A stretch of DNA of 64,000 nt from Paralvinella palmiformis (lineage: Eukaryota > Annelida > Polychaeta > Terebellida > Alvinellidae). The position numbers and the translations under genes are program-made. Location: NCBI GenBank assembly GCA_025642065.1, contig JAODUP010000132.1, positions 593,318-657,317 on the forward strand, written 5' to 3'. Of the stretch, positions 9,701-22,500 are shown in pieces; the stretch's first letter is position 1, and every line of letters begins with the position of its first letter. The notes beneath the pieces are model-generated. The model saw only the letters and a list, made by a program, of their open reading frames with translations. It was not told the origin of the DNA and searched no databases.

Positions 9701-12666
9701 CACATGCATAAGTACATGCACACACATACTCTTTGTATGGAAAAAACTCCATGATCCAAAATGGCAGTTTTTACCATTACCTTTTACATGACAGGAAGAC
9801 TACCTTATAAAAAAACTAAATATTCTAATGTTATTTATACTATGCTTTGGGTAATGTGACAAATGGTTGGTATTTAAGTTAATTATATTTTGGTGGTTAT
9901 TTTAAATAGTCATTACCTTATAAACTGGTCCAAATGATCAACCAGTCAAATTGAAAGATTGTATACAATGGGATGCCATTTTCCACAATTTCTATAGTGT
10001 AATTTTTATTCTTGTAGTTTTGAAGAAGAAGAATATTTGCAAATATGGCTAATACCATGTTATTAATCCATTTGCAAAGCTGAACCAATTTTAATTGTTG
10101 TATGATTAATGGTTGTATTTGTTTTTTTCACTACTCCTAGTAACAGGTCAAGTCAAAACTGGGTCTGATGATTTGGTCAAGATGCACAAGAGTACTGGGA
10201 ATAATGGCACTTCAGAACATCCAGTTAATCCAAGTGTAGACCCCACCACATTGTCTGCTGATAATACAACAACATCTAATAATAATACTTCTCATCCCAT
10301 TGCTACTATTCATGATGGCGCTGTTGAAACCACATTAAGTGCAAACGGCACCACTACACTTGATAACACCACAGCAATAGGAAATATCACTACACCTAAT
10401 AACAACACCTCAGGAGTAATCCTCACTACACCTAATAACAACACCTCAGGAGGAATCCTTACTACACCTGATAACAACACCTCAGGAGGAGAGTTCACTA
10501 CACCTGATAACACCACCTCAGAGGGAACCCTCACTACCCATGATAACAACACCATAGTAGGTGAAACCACTGGCATGCCTGTATTACATACTGATATTAG
10601 CACACCCTTGCCAGTGGCAACCACAAGAACACCTGCGTCACACATTAAAAGCAGTACGCCCGGTATGGATATGAGCACTGACGAGAAGGGTGCACAAATC
10701 ACCACTCCAGTATCTACAGGTATCACTGATGTTGACAACACAACAAAAACGTCATTGGTTCACATCCAAACTAATGAAAGACCAAATGAACCTGTACACA
10801 GTAAGAGTGGCAAGTCATTAGCGCTTGGCATCACCATTCCTCTTCTCATTGTGATTATTGTCATTGGTGTGATATGGATCCGCAGGTAACTATAATATTT
10901 ATGTACCCTAGAATACAACGAAAGAAAAAGTGTATATTCTATATTCCTAATCTGCTTTTAAACGTAATTACTTCAGATAAGAAATCTGCATTTTGGGTGT
11001 TTTCAATGCCACATTTGAAGCTTTACTTTATTCCTAACCTGGGGAAAACCCAGTGTGAACTAGATATAGTTTATGTGGCCAATTATAATTATTAACAAAT
11101 CACAATTTTACTAAGAGTATACATGGTCTTTTCTCTTTCACCAAAGTGTACAAATTAAAATGTTGCCTTTTTTAACCACAAATCCATTGTGTTTAGAGAC
11201 CAAACAGTACATGCTTAAATTGGAATTTATATTTCTGAGATATTTAAAGCATATAAATATGCATATCAGACATTTTAGCAATTAGTACCATGTTTTCAAA
11301 TTATATTAGGATACTTACCGTAGGTCCCGGCCATTAAGCTGAGACTTTGTGTCACCATTTTGACCCTTATTTTGGGGGGTTGGCTTAAAGTTTTCAGGGT
11401 GTTAGCAGCCGTCTAGACTCTAGATCTAATCTAGATCATTAATCATCATTTTGAAAATAGAAGTGAAACAAGTTGATGATAATTATACATGGCTTTATAA
11501 TGAAAATCAATATTTATATGTAGAATTATCAGATTTTTGTAATTATGGATAAATGTTTTTGGACTCAGTAGCGCATTTCAGATTTTCAATTCGAAGGCAG
11601 CATCGGTAACAAGACAACCCAAGACATTCCGTACCCAAGAGCGTCGTATCTCATTTGTTCGGCGGCATAGACATTAGCCTTAGGGTGCCCCCATATATAT
11701 ATATTGTCTGGGCATAGTTATACTAATAACAGGATAATTACTGATTAATTAAATTATTTTCAATAGAGAGTTAGTTACTAACTGACCGCATATACCGGTA
11801 ATTTACATTGTCTTGGCTATTGCCGCATTAGTGACCAAAACGTACCATCAAAGGCTCAGTTGTAATTGACAATATGTCTAATTAATTCTAAGTCATTGAC
11901 TTCATATGCGGTTCATTGAATGTTTAATCACACCATTAATTTAAGTTTGAGGTCCTACCTATGCGCTAACAGTTTGTGTAAACGGTCATTATAATTTTCC
12001 TTGATTTATTGACAGTATACAAAACACATTGGAACGAATTATGAAAACAAAACTATTTCCTGCGTTCAGAACCTCACCTGGAAATACTACAGGGAAAGAT
12101 TTTTAGGTTGGCTTAATGGACGGTACTACCATAAATCGGTACTACCATTAATGGTCGGGACCTACAGTATTTCCTTTTTTCATACATGTATATATAATTT
12201 GACACCATCTCTTGCTGCTTACAGTTGTGGCAGTTTAGAAAATTAGATTTTAAAATTTGGTGAGGCACAAGTTAACTTTTGTATTTCTAAAAATGTACAG
12301 CAGCTGTTAACCCCCTCCTACAACATTAAGTTGCTATCTCATAGTAATGTTAACAATTTTGAATGGTTCTTAAGTCATTCACTATTTGTTATTGTGATAA
12401 ACATCCTTGTGATGAATAAATTAAATTTTATATTGTAGCCATTTTACCTAAAGGGTTTGTTTGAGAGTAATATTATTTCCTTGTTGAGTTGCTGAATAAA
12501 CGATTTAACATAATTCCTAGCTATAATGATTATAAACTGTTTGATGACCACTTTTTGCAGGAAACTTAGAAAGGTACCAAAATCTGGAACAGGCTATTTA
12601 ACACTTGAAGAAGAGGCACACTCATTTGGCAGTCTTCAGAGTCCAACCTACGACATAGATCTGTGA
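3739..12666 (+). CDS. mucin-like single-pass type I membrane protein, three coding exons
   Basis: Exons 3739-3796, 10141-10885 and 12561-12666 join in phase (1, then 2) with GT-AG introns of 6344 and 1675 bp. They give 302 residues. Residues 1-22 are a signal peptide (leucine core WGLLLLLCVSP). Residues 23-245 are rich in Thr, Ser and Asn, with many N-X-S/T sequons and dense Thr for O-glycans. Residues 103-162 are five 12-residue repeats of the TTPNNNTSGGIL type. Residues 246-266 (LALGITIPLLIVIIVIGVIW) are the membrane helix. The tail (267-302) starts RRKLRKVPK, a basic cluster that in CD43/CD44-type sialomucins binds ERM proteins. It contains YLTL, a Yxx-hydrophobic sorting motif, and ends DIDL, a possible class II PDZ ligand. 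No Cys-rich or enzymatic domain is present. The architecture resembles CD34/podocalyxin or CD164 sialomucins, but the ectodomain is low complexity and orthology cannot be claimed. A non-coding first exon may precede 3727. Confidence 0.85.
5251..5320 (+). other. candidate alternative first exon inside intron 1 of the mucin-like gene
   Basis: ATG at 5251 opens 23 codons (MASQDQEWAHEYNGVDEE...) and ends at a consensus donor GTAAGT at 5321, in phase 1. That is the phase needed to join the exon at 10141. Splicing would give an acidic, leaderless N-terminus ahead of the mucin domain, which makes little biological sense. It may instead start a nested gene or be chance. Confidence 0.25.
5985..6052 (+). 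mobile_element. SINE family A, 3' tail fragment
   Basis: CGGCCCATTTAGCCTACCAT, then ACAAAAGTGGCTGTAAAAC, then CAATCATCATCATCATC match the 3' end of the copy at 40230-40410. The ATC-type microsatellite tail is typical of this family in the window. Confidence 0.65.
6415..6555 (-). mobile_element. SINE family A, reverse copy, nearly full length
   Basis: Read in reverse it shows A box (TGGTCTAACTGATAG), B box (GAGTTTGAATCTC), the TATCTGAAGGGTGTTTCA body and the CACAAAAGTGGCTGCAAAAC tail. It is the most complete copy of the family besides 40230-40410 and serves as a reference for the others. Confidence 0.75.
8818..8915 (-). mobile_element. SINE family A, reverse copy lacking the middle
   Basis: In reverse: GGCGCCTCTATGGTCTAGTT (A box), B box GAGTTTGAATCTC, CAGCATGGCCG, then directly GTAAACCATCAAGCATCAA, the 3' tail. 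The central body seen at 6420-6470 is deleted. Confidence 0.7.
10389..10568 (+). repeat. coding 36-bp tandem repeat (five units) in the mucin-like exon
   Basis: Five in-frame 36-bp units encode TTPNNNTSGVIL, TTPNNNTSGGIL, TTPDNNTSGGEF, TTPDNTTSEGTL and a diverged fifth beginning TTHDNNT. Each carries at least one N-glycosylation sequon and several Thr. The first three units are the most alike at DNA level, which suggests recent unequal exchange and likely length polymorphism. Confidence 0.85.
11318..12167. mobile_element. TA-flanked non-autonomous DNA transposon in intron 2 of the mucin-like gene
   Basis: The left end TACCGTAGGTCCCGGCCATT and the reverse complement of the right end, TACTGTAGGTCCCGACCATT, are inverted repeats. 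Both are bordered by TA, as for Tc1/mariner-type insertion. The 850-bp body has no transposase ORF. A second, end-truncated and internally deleted copy lies at 34285-34715. Confidence 0.8.
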
Positions 12667-12762
12667 TGTTTGTTTGAGAGAACTTGCAGGATTTCACTTG
12701 TTACCAAGTCATCTGTGCATAATATATCAGTTAGCATGTTTACTGCTGTGCTACAGTCTGGA

Positions 12763-12768
12763 AATAAA
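12763..12768 (+). terminator. polyadenylation signal of the mucin-like gene
   Basis: AATAAA lies 97 bases after the TGA at 12664-12666. It is the first canonical signal downstream of the stop. Confidence 0.6.
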
Positions 12769-13898
12769 AGATCTTGTTGACAGCAATTAACTGTAGGAAA
12801 TCTGAGCAAAAGTGATTGTCTTATTGTTCTGTTTTGTGTTTGTTTTCTAGACAGATTATTATATTGTATAGTGTCTTAATATTAATGTGTTGGTTCTCTG
12901 CTGAATATAACTTGTTTACTGTCAAGTGCCTTTGCTTTTATGATCACTTGAACATCACTCACTTTCGGACACTGGTTATGAGCCATATTTTCTGGACTAC
13001 AATAGACACCTCTATTGGCCTGCTGTATGGCTGTGTATGGTGTAAGATGTCTCCAAAATGAAGAGATGACATTTTGTGCTGGTGTGTCATTAAACCATAT
13101 TTATTCAGTATCTGTAAGTAGCACCTCGAGAGATTTTTCACACATAAATAACTCATTGTCATTCCTTCATACAATGACGCACAAAACTGAAAACAATAAT
13201 CAGCGCAATGGCTACTGTCCTGTGGCACGTAACTCAGTCAAACCATTATAATGATAACTGTGCAGTGTTAATCACCTGTTTACTAAACTTCTGATTAATT
13301 TCTTGATGAACTACTCTGTTGGTCTCATCATGCTCTCTATTGATGTACAAGCTAAAATGAGTTATCTGAGTTGGTCAAATGGTGGCTATATAATTTACAT
13401 TCAGAAGTTTAGCAATGATTTGCAAGCATCAGTGATTATATCAGTTATGATTACAGATGTTGTTAGATTATGTTAAACATATTTTAAATTTATGCGGAAC
13501 ATAAATAGTGATTAGTTGTAGCACTCAGCATCAGAGTGTTAAAAAACGTTTGTGATGGGAACTGTAAGGTCAGCATCTAAATTACTGTTATGTACGGTAA
13601 CTGCAGGTCATTCAAGAGTTCATAGTTCCAGTCTCACTTCCCTTCTTGTTGATAGAAATTTGTATCTCCCCGTCCAGAAAATATGGTATGTAAATTTTAG
13701 ATATAAGTGAATTGTGATGGAGATTATTTTGTGGTAATGCTGCTGAAAGCATGTGTGGTGATGGTTGCTTGAAGTCGGGGATAGAGTTTAAGAAAAGATT
13801 TTAGAATGACTATGAATATGTGAATATCCGGCTTTGATGTGCTTCGTTACTGAGTAGGATTTTTCCCAATTTCCGTGCTAAACCGATATTCCATTGTA

Positions 13899-14166
13899 CA
13901 AGGTTCGCACAGGTCCTTGAAAACCTGGATTCCAGGCCTGGAAAGTCCTGGAATTTTTGTAGAGGTCCTTGAAAGTCCTGGAATTTGGACATATAGATCT
14001 ATATTTCTAATCATAAGTGTACAGGAATTCAGTCGTTACACTTCCGAAATATAGGTATATTTGCACGTTAAAAGTTCATGAATTCATTGAAAAGGTCCTT
14101 GAATTTGACATTAGAAGGTCCTGGAAAGTCCTGGAATCTGAGATGTCAAAATGTGTATGAACCCTG
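13899..14166. mobile_element. short hAT-like MITE with internal direct repeats
   Basis: CAAGGTTCGCACAG at the left pairs with the reverse complement of the right end, CAGGGTTCATACAC. TTGTAC occurs at both flanks (13894-13899 and 14167-14172), consistent with an imperfect hAT-type target duplication. Inside, the unit GGTCCTTGAAAGTCCTGGAA recurs four or five times. There is no coding capacity; the ORF on the other strand here is an artefact of the repeats. Confidence 0.65.
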
Positions 14167-15188
14167 TTGTACTAATTGCAAAACTGAGCTTTTATTATTT
14201 CTACATTATCATTGGCAGCCATATATCTATACACTTGTTGTTGTCAAGGTATGAGTGTGTTGGTTTTTTAAAATCTTTATTGAAACTACTGCTGTAGATT
14301 ATTTTTTATATAATTGATTACAATTATTGTTATTACACTATGCTGATGGCATTCCAGCATCTGTGATATTCAGCATGTCTATTTACCACAAAATTGAGTC
14401 ACTTTGGGTAAAGATGTATGCAGTGCAACTGGTCATTCTACTAAGGAGCGTGTACGTATCTTGTAGTTTCCAATAGATTTGCATAGATATAAGGGAAATG
14501 TATTTCCTTCTTCAGTGCTGATGACATGTTTCAGTGTAGAAATACTGACACATTATGCAGTCCATTTCTCTTCAAAGTGGAATAAAGAATATGGCCGTTT
14601 TCCTGGTAAAAACGAACCTCATCAACTGCATTTAATTAAAAAATTTCAGTGTGGTTATAAATTGACTTAAGATTGTTAACAAATTTATTGGACATTCACC
14701 CAAGTTCTCACACTCATACCTTGGTTTTTTTTCTAAACTTTATCGGACATGACAAATGTTGTAATATTTTGAAATATCTTACTCTCTCCATTAATGTTTT
14801 CTAACACTGTGTTATAAATTGTGATTTGGCTTTGTTGCTGATTATGTCTCTGTCACTGGTGTGAAAACAGTAGAGAAGATCATTCTGGCTGCTGCTGTTG
14901 TCAGTATTAAGTAATTCTTTGCTCACATATCATGCTGGTTGGCCTCTGTTAGCTGTTTAACATTCCATGTTAGTTGTAAATTTACACTTTATTCAAATAA
15001 CTATGTTCTTGCGGTATTTGTTATGACATTCTCAGGGAATGAAGAAAGAAACTTCGTCGCAATTCCTTGAATTATGTACATTAATTCCCTGTTTGTGGTC
15101 AAGATAGATGTTTAGTTGAAAAATTAGGATGATTTAAAAAATTGTTTATTAAAGGAGCTTGCACAGTACTTTGTAATTGTGTAGGGGG

Positions 15189-15241
15189 ATATATATATAT
15201 ATATATATATATATAAGAGAGAGAGAGAGAGAGAGAGAGAG
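15189..15241. repeat. (TA)n-(GA)n compound microsatellite
   Basis: About 13 TA units run directly into about 13 GA units. Confidence 0.95.
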
Positions 15242-15333
15242 CTACATTTACAGTTGAACAAACCTTCATGTATCAAATTACCATCGAACTATCAGAATGG
15301 CATCTGGGCTCTGAATTTATTTGCTTAATCGTT

Positions 15334-15557
15334 TATACTCGCATATAAGTCGATCCCAGCAGACAAGTCTATGTCAATTTTTGACCCTGTAATTCTTTCC
15401 TCAGGCATATGCTCACTGTATAAGTCGAGGTCAGATATAGGCTTAAAATCCCTCAAAATCCGAATCATTGTCGTCATTCACGAAAAAGTTGACCCAGTTA
15501 TTCAAACTCATGGTGTCAGCAAGTGCATAGTGAATATCAATTTCTTCACCGGCAGTG

Positions 15558-15588
<31 letters not shown>

Positions 15589-16314
15589 CACACACACACA
15601 CACACATATAGAGAGAGAGAGACGCACAGAGACACACACACACAGATTTTGCTTTGATGTTATAACTAATATAAATAAACTTGTCACACCAAACACTCTT
15701 GATTGTAGACTCCCTTCAACTGGCAAGTGTTATTAATTAATTGTTTCACAGCAAGTAGCCAGCAAGGTTTGCAATGTGAACAGTGATTTTTATATTATCG
15801 CTAATGATCTGGAGGTACCGGTAGTTAACAACCTGTGACTATCAAGTATTATATTACATATACAGACTGGCATGTTTGTGAGATCCAAATAACAGTTTGG
15901 TTAAAATGAATCCTAATTTATTGACTAAGGCTAGTGGGCAGAGATGTGGCCATTTTGATCCAACTATCGCTCACACAAACACGCCTGATTGTAAGTTCAA
16001 TTGACAAGTGTTATTAATTCATTGTTTCACAGCACACCTGAAGGTACTGGTAGTTAAAAGCGCGTGACTATCAAGTATTATTACATAAATACCGGCATGT
16101 TTGTGAGATCCAAATAACAGTTTTGTGAAAATTAATTGTTATTTATTGAATAATAATGGGTTTGATAGGCAGCGATGTGACGATTTTATTCCGGCTCTTA
16201 TTGAATTATATAGTGTTGTGTGTCAAGGATGGCCGAAATATGACTGGTGTATAAGTCGAGGTGCTTCTGGAACTCCCTTTTTACTACCCAAAAATCGACT
16301 TATACGCGAGTATA
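15334..16314. mobile_element. DNA transposon relic with TATACTCGC-type TIRs and an internal duplication
   Basis: The left end TATACTCGCATATAAGTCGA and the reverse complement of the right end, TATACTCGCGTATAAGTCGA, differ at one of 20 bases. About 250 bp is repeated in direct orientation inside: roughly 15698-15960 and 15965-16205 share AAGTGTTATTAATT, TTGTTTCACAGCA, GACTATCAAGTATTAT and TTTGTGAGATCCAAATAACA. A (CA)n/(GA)n tract lies at 15558-15645. No transposase is preserved. The superfamily is not assigned. Confidence 0.75.
15558..15645. repeat. mixed (CA)n/(GA)n microsatellite
   Basis: Alternating CACACA and GAGAGA blocks produce cysteine/valine- or threonine/histidine-rich spurious ORFs on both strands. 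Confidence 0.95.
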
Positions 16315-17824
16315 TAAGGTAACTCAGACAAATATTAGCAGTCTTCTTTAAATATGGAATTATTTACATTGTCGTTTATATTGTCATTGTTTCCAGTTGT
16401 GTTTTTCCGGGTTTGTGTTAAACATTCCATTATTTTGCGCACTGCATCAATCACAATAAAAATCTCTTTTTATTGTCCACCGTATCATATTTTGAGCTAT
16501 ATATACTCCTCTGTTTTGCACAAAATTTATAAACGTCCTGTTATCAGTAAGAGATTTCCCCTTTGTTCTAATTGACATACAAAAAATATGGATTCTTCCA
16601 AATGTATACCGGTATTTAAAAAAAAGCATTTGATTCAGGATTCTATTTATGGCTCTTTAATGAGTACAGAATGTCACATAGTAGTGAATCAAAAAGTTTA
16701 TTTATCAACTTTTTCTGTATAAATAATTTTATTATTATCATTTGTATAATGGTTTTAATAAGAACACCAAACTGGAGATTAATTGGAATTGGTTGTGTAG
16801 CATACAATTAATCATGTTCTGTTGTTGAACTGGTGTCGTAACATTTGCATATATTACAATGTATAACTCATCTGTCTGATAATTATATCCTGAGCCATAT
16901 TTTCATTTACAAAATGTTTAAAATGAAAGTGCATTTTTAATATATATATATATATATAATTAGCTGACAATATTGAGCATTTATTTTGCACTGTTATTTG
17001 TTATGTTGCCTGTTTAAAGCCCCTCAAATTGGTTGTTTTTGTACAATGAGGTGGCCTTTTTGCATCAGTGAAGTAATTCCAATTACTGCTTGATAATAGT
17101 TCTGTCTAGATATATTCTAATGGGATGTCTGCGTTTTTTTCTTCATAATGTATATAAATGTTTGTTGTAATCCAATATTCTCCATTATTGTGGAGGCCTA
17201 TTATCAGCTTACCAGTAATTCTCATCTATTATCAATGTGTTCGTAATTAGCTTCCTATATCAACATTCTCTTTTCTTTTTCCACTCTGGCAGTATTCATT
17301 AAACCAAATGTGTCAACTGAATTTGTAAACTTCATATCATTTAGTGTGCTAACAATTGTTGAATGTTTGACTATTATTAGCGCCGATATCCTTGAAAAGA
17401 ATCATGTAATTTTGTTTCTGTTGCAATTGATGATTATGCAGTTGGTGTGATCTCTAAAACAGTTTTACAGCCTGGTCTTCCCTACTTGAATAAATGTGCA
17501 TAATTTAACTTCCTTTGATAATGTCACTTTTTATCTGTTAGACTGATTTAGATTTTCTAATAATATCCATGATGGATCAAGTTGAATACTATGATACAGA
17601 CCTCTATTATTAGATCATGAACAAATACTGCATTTTAGATATGTTACACATCAATTTATTCTGTGTATCTCAAATAAATGTGTTTTATAAAATTGTAAAA
17701 TAAAGTACGTTTGTGAGTGTGTTAGAGACCATGCAGTCAAATTGATATATTTTATCACCATTCAGTTTTAGAAATTCATAGGTTAATATAAGAATGCTCT
17801 TAAACATTATCTAGCATCTAATAG

Positions 17825-17855
17825 CTATTATATATATATATATATATATATATAA
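17825..17855. repeat. (TA)n microsatellite
   Basis: About 15 TA units. The surrounding 16.3-19.1 kb is AT-rich intergenic DNA with no gene that I can support. A degraded LINE 3' end on the minus strand is visible at about 17378-17410 (compare 25635-25700). Confidence 0.9.
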
Positions 17856-19182
17856 GCTATTTGGTTCTTTACTCTCCAGTGAATGTTACTTTTATTACTA
17901 TCCTAGTATATACATATGTATATTATAATTGTATGGAAACTTGAATATTATTTGTTTTGTGTGGGAGATAGACATGGGCTCAATTCCATTCAGTTAATAT
18001 TAATTTTTATTCATTCCAATTACTTATCAAGCATTACCTATTATGACAATGTACAGGATTCAAAATATTGCCACTCAGAATCTTTCATGAAACATTACAT
18101 CAAACAACCAGTTATGACGAAATCATCATAAAATGTGAGTTTATTTACAAATTTCAGCATATATTATTCACCATATCTGACGATGATAACTTGTTTGTAT
18201 ATTTTATTAACATTAACTTTCAAATTCCCTAATTTCCGGAATTGAAAACATGTCTGGTTTGTCTGTACCTATGCTGTTGACAAGATCTTTCACGAACAAG
18301 TTTATGTTACTGAGCAGTTTATTACATTATTTGCTGATGTTTGAATATTTACCCGTCTCCATAGGAACATATCATGTTGTGTTGAAAAATTTAATACTCG
18401 TGTTGTAGTGTTCTTCTATATTAACAAACCTGGAAATAACTGTATTTAAAATAACAATACAGCTTTTAGAAATCACATATGTACAAGTATTGTTTCTATT
18501 TGGTGGGACTATATTTAATGCGTTGCAGTCATAAATATGTACAAGCACAGGTGTTAATTTTGTAGATGCTTGCACCTTTGCATGGACACAACCTACGATA
18601 AAAAATCTCAATATTTCAAGATGTTCCATTTTAACAAATGTACTGATCTGTGATGGTGCAGAAAATCAGTTTTTTTGTTTTGTATATCAATAAAATTGAC
18701 TAAACTTCTAAGTAGGATACTCAGAAGTTGTAACAGTAACTTTGTTTATTGTGCAGGAAAACATGGTCATCTCTCATAAAGCCAAAAATCTTCATACATA
18801 AATGTCAAACAAAATATGACATTTGTTTCTGTAAATACTGCAAGTATAATAATTTCATGCTTTAAATTGTCCTTCAATAATGTATTATATTAATGTGTAT
18901 TCTATAATTGCTGAAGTTCCCTCATCCATGAAGCATATAGTAAGTAATAATAAGTATTTGTAATTTGCTGTCTTATTGATTACCATTCCATATAAATACC
19001 ATCTACTTTAATTTGTTCCATTGAATTTTATGTAATTTATCAGGTATTCAAACAAAAGGCTTCAAATGTCGGTGTTCATGCAAATGGTCAGTAAACAAGA
19101 CAGAACATTGATCACACACACACTGTTCGTTACCTGCAATGACTATCACCTACTCAGAAACAATACATACACATGGTTATAA

Positions 19183-19188
19183 TTTATT
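19183..19188 (-). terminator. candidate polyadenylation signal of CISD2
   Basis: AATAAA on the minus strand, about 320 bases after the CISD2 stop codon, is the first canonical signal downstream. Its use is inferred. Confidence 0.4.
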
Positions 19189-19508
19189 AATTGTTTACAA
19201 GCACAGGGTAGAAACATATGGAAGATGATCTGTTCAACTCAAATCATAGATGCCTTCTTTTTTAAGGAGCATGTTGCTTATTCTAGTTACAATTTTGCCT
19301 TTCATTACTGCTATCAATACTTATATTATGACAACCATTGGTTACAACTGTTACAAATGCATCCTTATAAAATAAATGTGCTGAATACACAATAACATGA
19401 CAGCTCAAAATCTATCAAATGTGTCTTGTGTGTTCATCCCATCAGTTGTCTAACATTAGGTGGACATGAAAGCCCCATGGTTGTTGTTTACTTCACCATT
19501 TTCACTCC

Positions 19509-22500
19509 TCAATTGATCTTTTTCCTTATCACTACTGGTCCAACATTGTCCCCTGTTTCTTCATTATGAGCATTGTGGCTGCCATCACAAAGAGGGAACT
19601 GAAAAATACAATATCAAAACCAACCGTCAACAATAAGCTAGATAACAGGACGTCCTCTTACCACAGATAAATTTGTTTAGACATCAAACTAGTTGTTTGT
19701 TTGCTGAATGACATTAACTTTTATTTGAACATACAGATTTACATTATAACTAAACACAAAACTATTTTGCTTAAGATTACCACAACCCATAAAGTAACCT
19801 GCAAGTTTTACATTATAAATTATTTATGAACCTCTTTATCATAACCACCCCATTATAACAATAACAATGACCATTTAAACCAATGTTAAAATTTCCCCTT
19901 CCAACAGTCAGCAAATACATGACGCAACTCGAGCAAAAGTAAGCAAAGACGTTGAACCATCTGATCCAATCAATCAATATCAGGGCATACAATAATTGGT
20001 ATTGATGCAGTCAGCCATAAGCATTTTGGCATCACAAACTACTGAAATTGGTATAATGTCAGTTATCATCAGTCAAACATACCTTCTTGGACTTCCAGCA
20101 TCGGCAATACGACACCTTCTCCTTATTCAAGTCCTCCACATCTAGCACATCTACAACCTTTGGGCACTCTTTCCGTATAGATGGATTGATTGGATGACCT
20201 TTTCCCTTTGGACCTTTGTCCACACTCGGGTGGAACAAACGTATCAGAGAATAGAAGATGATGGCAATGGTCAACATGAATATGATGAGCTGGACCCAGT
20301 CAGGACCTGAAGACAAAAAAAATAACATAAGATTGAAATATTGCGATTTACAGGCACATTTGTTGACGTGGCATGTTAAATGAGCCAAGCTTCCATCAAA
20401 GGTAATAAAGTGAAAGATGAAGCACACTTCTGACACAGCCAGACTGAGTGCTGAACTAAGGTGCCAGAACAGAAGAATAAAATTCCATTAATTAGGTAAG
20501 CAAAACAGGGTGTATGACTGTCTGTGTGTATGGAGCCATATGCGCAACTTTCAAAACAAATCGGAGGATAAAGCCATCCTACAGTTTATACCAGAAGTGT
20601 TTTTTCTGACTAAGTGAACTCTTGATACCAAATATTAAGCTCTGTTATATTTAAACCATTATAAATGCATTTAAATAACAAAGTTACAAGTCTGAACCGA
20701 AGAGCTGACTTGTTTAGATTCAATGCTGGAACCACCTTGGATATATGACCGAGGAGCAGCTTCCAAGGGAAATACATCCCACAAACAGAAGTACGAGCTA
20801 GATTCGAAGCCATAACATTATTCACTGTGCCATTGGAAAGCTAAATTTGAACCCAACAATAACAACTTCTGAAACAAATAAACCGTAATGTCAAGAATAT
20901 TTTTTTAAGAAATATCTATGTACTGCATAACCATAATAATAGATAATCACTGGTACAATCTTTTACCACATTGTGCACGACGTTTGATGTGTACCAATGT
21001 TGAGAGAAAAATTAAATAGACATACTGAATTTATGCCAATGTTTATTGATCAACAGATCAAACTATAAATATTTTAGAATGCAAGCATTCGTGTAAAGAC
21101 AATGTTATCAGCTTCTAATTAACAATGCTCTATCTGTGTCACCTTTGCAAGCCATACATGTCCAAAACACGAGCACAAAGTCCACAGCAAACCTTCTTTA
21201 TTGTGTTAATGATGCAGGGTGGAGCAGAGCTAAAACGATTTACAATAAAATATCAGGGAATAGAAGAATATATATATATTGAAGTCCTGTGAAACCATTA
21301 ACTGTTCAAGTTTACTGTAAGAGGGGTTTCCCATAAGTGATGTCATTTTAAACAAATGTTGTCCATGTTCTTGCAATGAACTTATTATTTGGGGTATTAT
21401 TATATTACATATTATTTGTACAGCACCTTTGATTGGCTCCTGCTATTAAATAAACATTATTATTATGAACTGGAGAAGAAAAGCAACATAGATCTACTTC
21501 AATCGGGTCTATACATTTCATATAACAAATGTACTTGGAAAAAACTACATGATCATGTATGCAATGAATTCTCTCCAAGCTTCACCATTTCTAAAAACAT
21601 TACTGGTATATCCGTAACAAGATACAGACCTAGATATGCAAAATTCTATTTTGCAGTATAAATAAATATGATACTGTATAAAGCCAACAATACTGATAAT
21701 GTTTTGCTTTTAGTACTCAAAGATATTTTATCATGTGCTTTGTTATTTGTCTGTCATTTTGTAACAGACACACACATTTGTATTTATGAACTATTTCACT
21801 GTGTGTTGTCAAACTGTAGATACCTTGTCCATATATATATAAACTCATATGGTAGTTAACTAGCTGGTTAGTCATTCACTTCACATAATGTCAAATTGAA
21901 TTCACAGAAAGCAGAGATTTCATTGATTTGCTTATTAACAATAATGATGTATATTAGCTTCTCTACCTTGTATTATGATAAGGCCATAATGAGTGTTTGT
22001 AATTAACTCCACAATTTAGTTGTTATAGTCTAGTTTTTGTGTGTTTTGTTCATGGTCCATTATTTCTAATCAATAGAGAAAGGAAAAACATCAACATATC
22101 TGCTCCTTGTAAAATATACCCAATACAAAGATTGCCTTGAGTGATTCCAAAGCACCTGGTGGACGTTACCGTATTAGATATTCCAAGTCGCCAACATGTT
22201 ATATAGTTGAGCTGAGGGGCTAACAAGTAGCATGGGTGGCCACAAATCTCTAGGATCAGTTCATCTCTGAACAAGTCAACCATGTGTGAAGGGAATTTCA
22301 TCTATCAGTTAGCCAGGGTTGGAGTTTAACCCAGGTTAAATCAGTTTAGCCGAGCCCAATGGATTAAACTGGGGATTTACTACTTTAACCCATGGTGTTT
22401 CCAAGAAATGATTGCATTAGTCTACAGATTTATACATATATAACTTAGATACAGATGAAAAGTAGTTGATATAATTATGTAAATTGGTAAGATGGTATTA

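Noticed and set aside
10310..10741. 143-codon ORF on the minus strand
   Set aside because: It is the antisense of the mucin-like exon; absence of stops follows from the Thr/Asn repeat composition on the sense strand.
20610..20825. 71-codon minus-strand ORF in CISD2 intron 1
   Set aside because: No homology and no need for an extra exon: exon 1 joins exon 2 in phase and gives the standard protein length.
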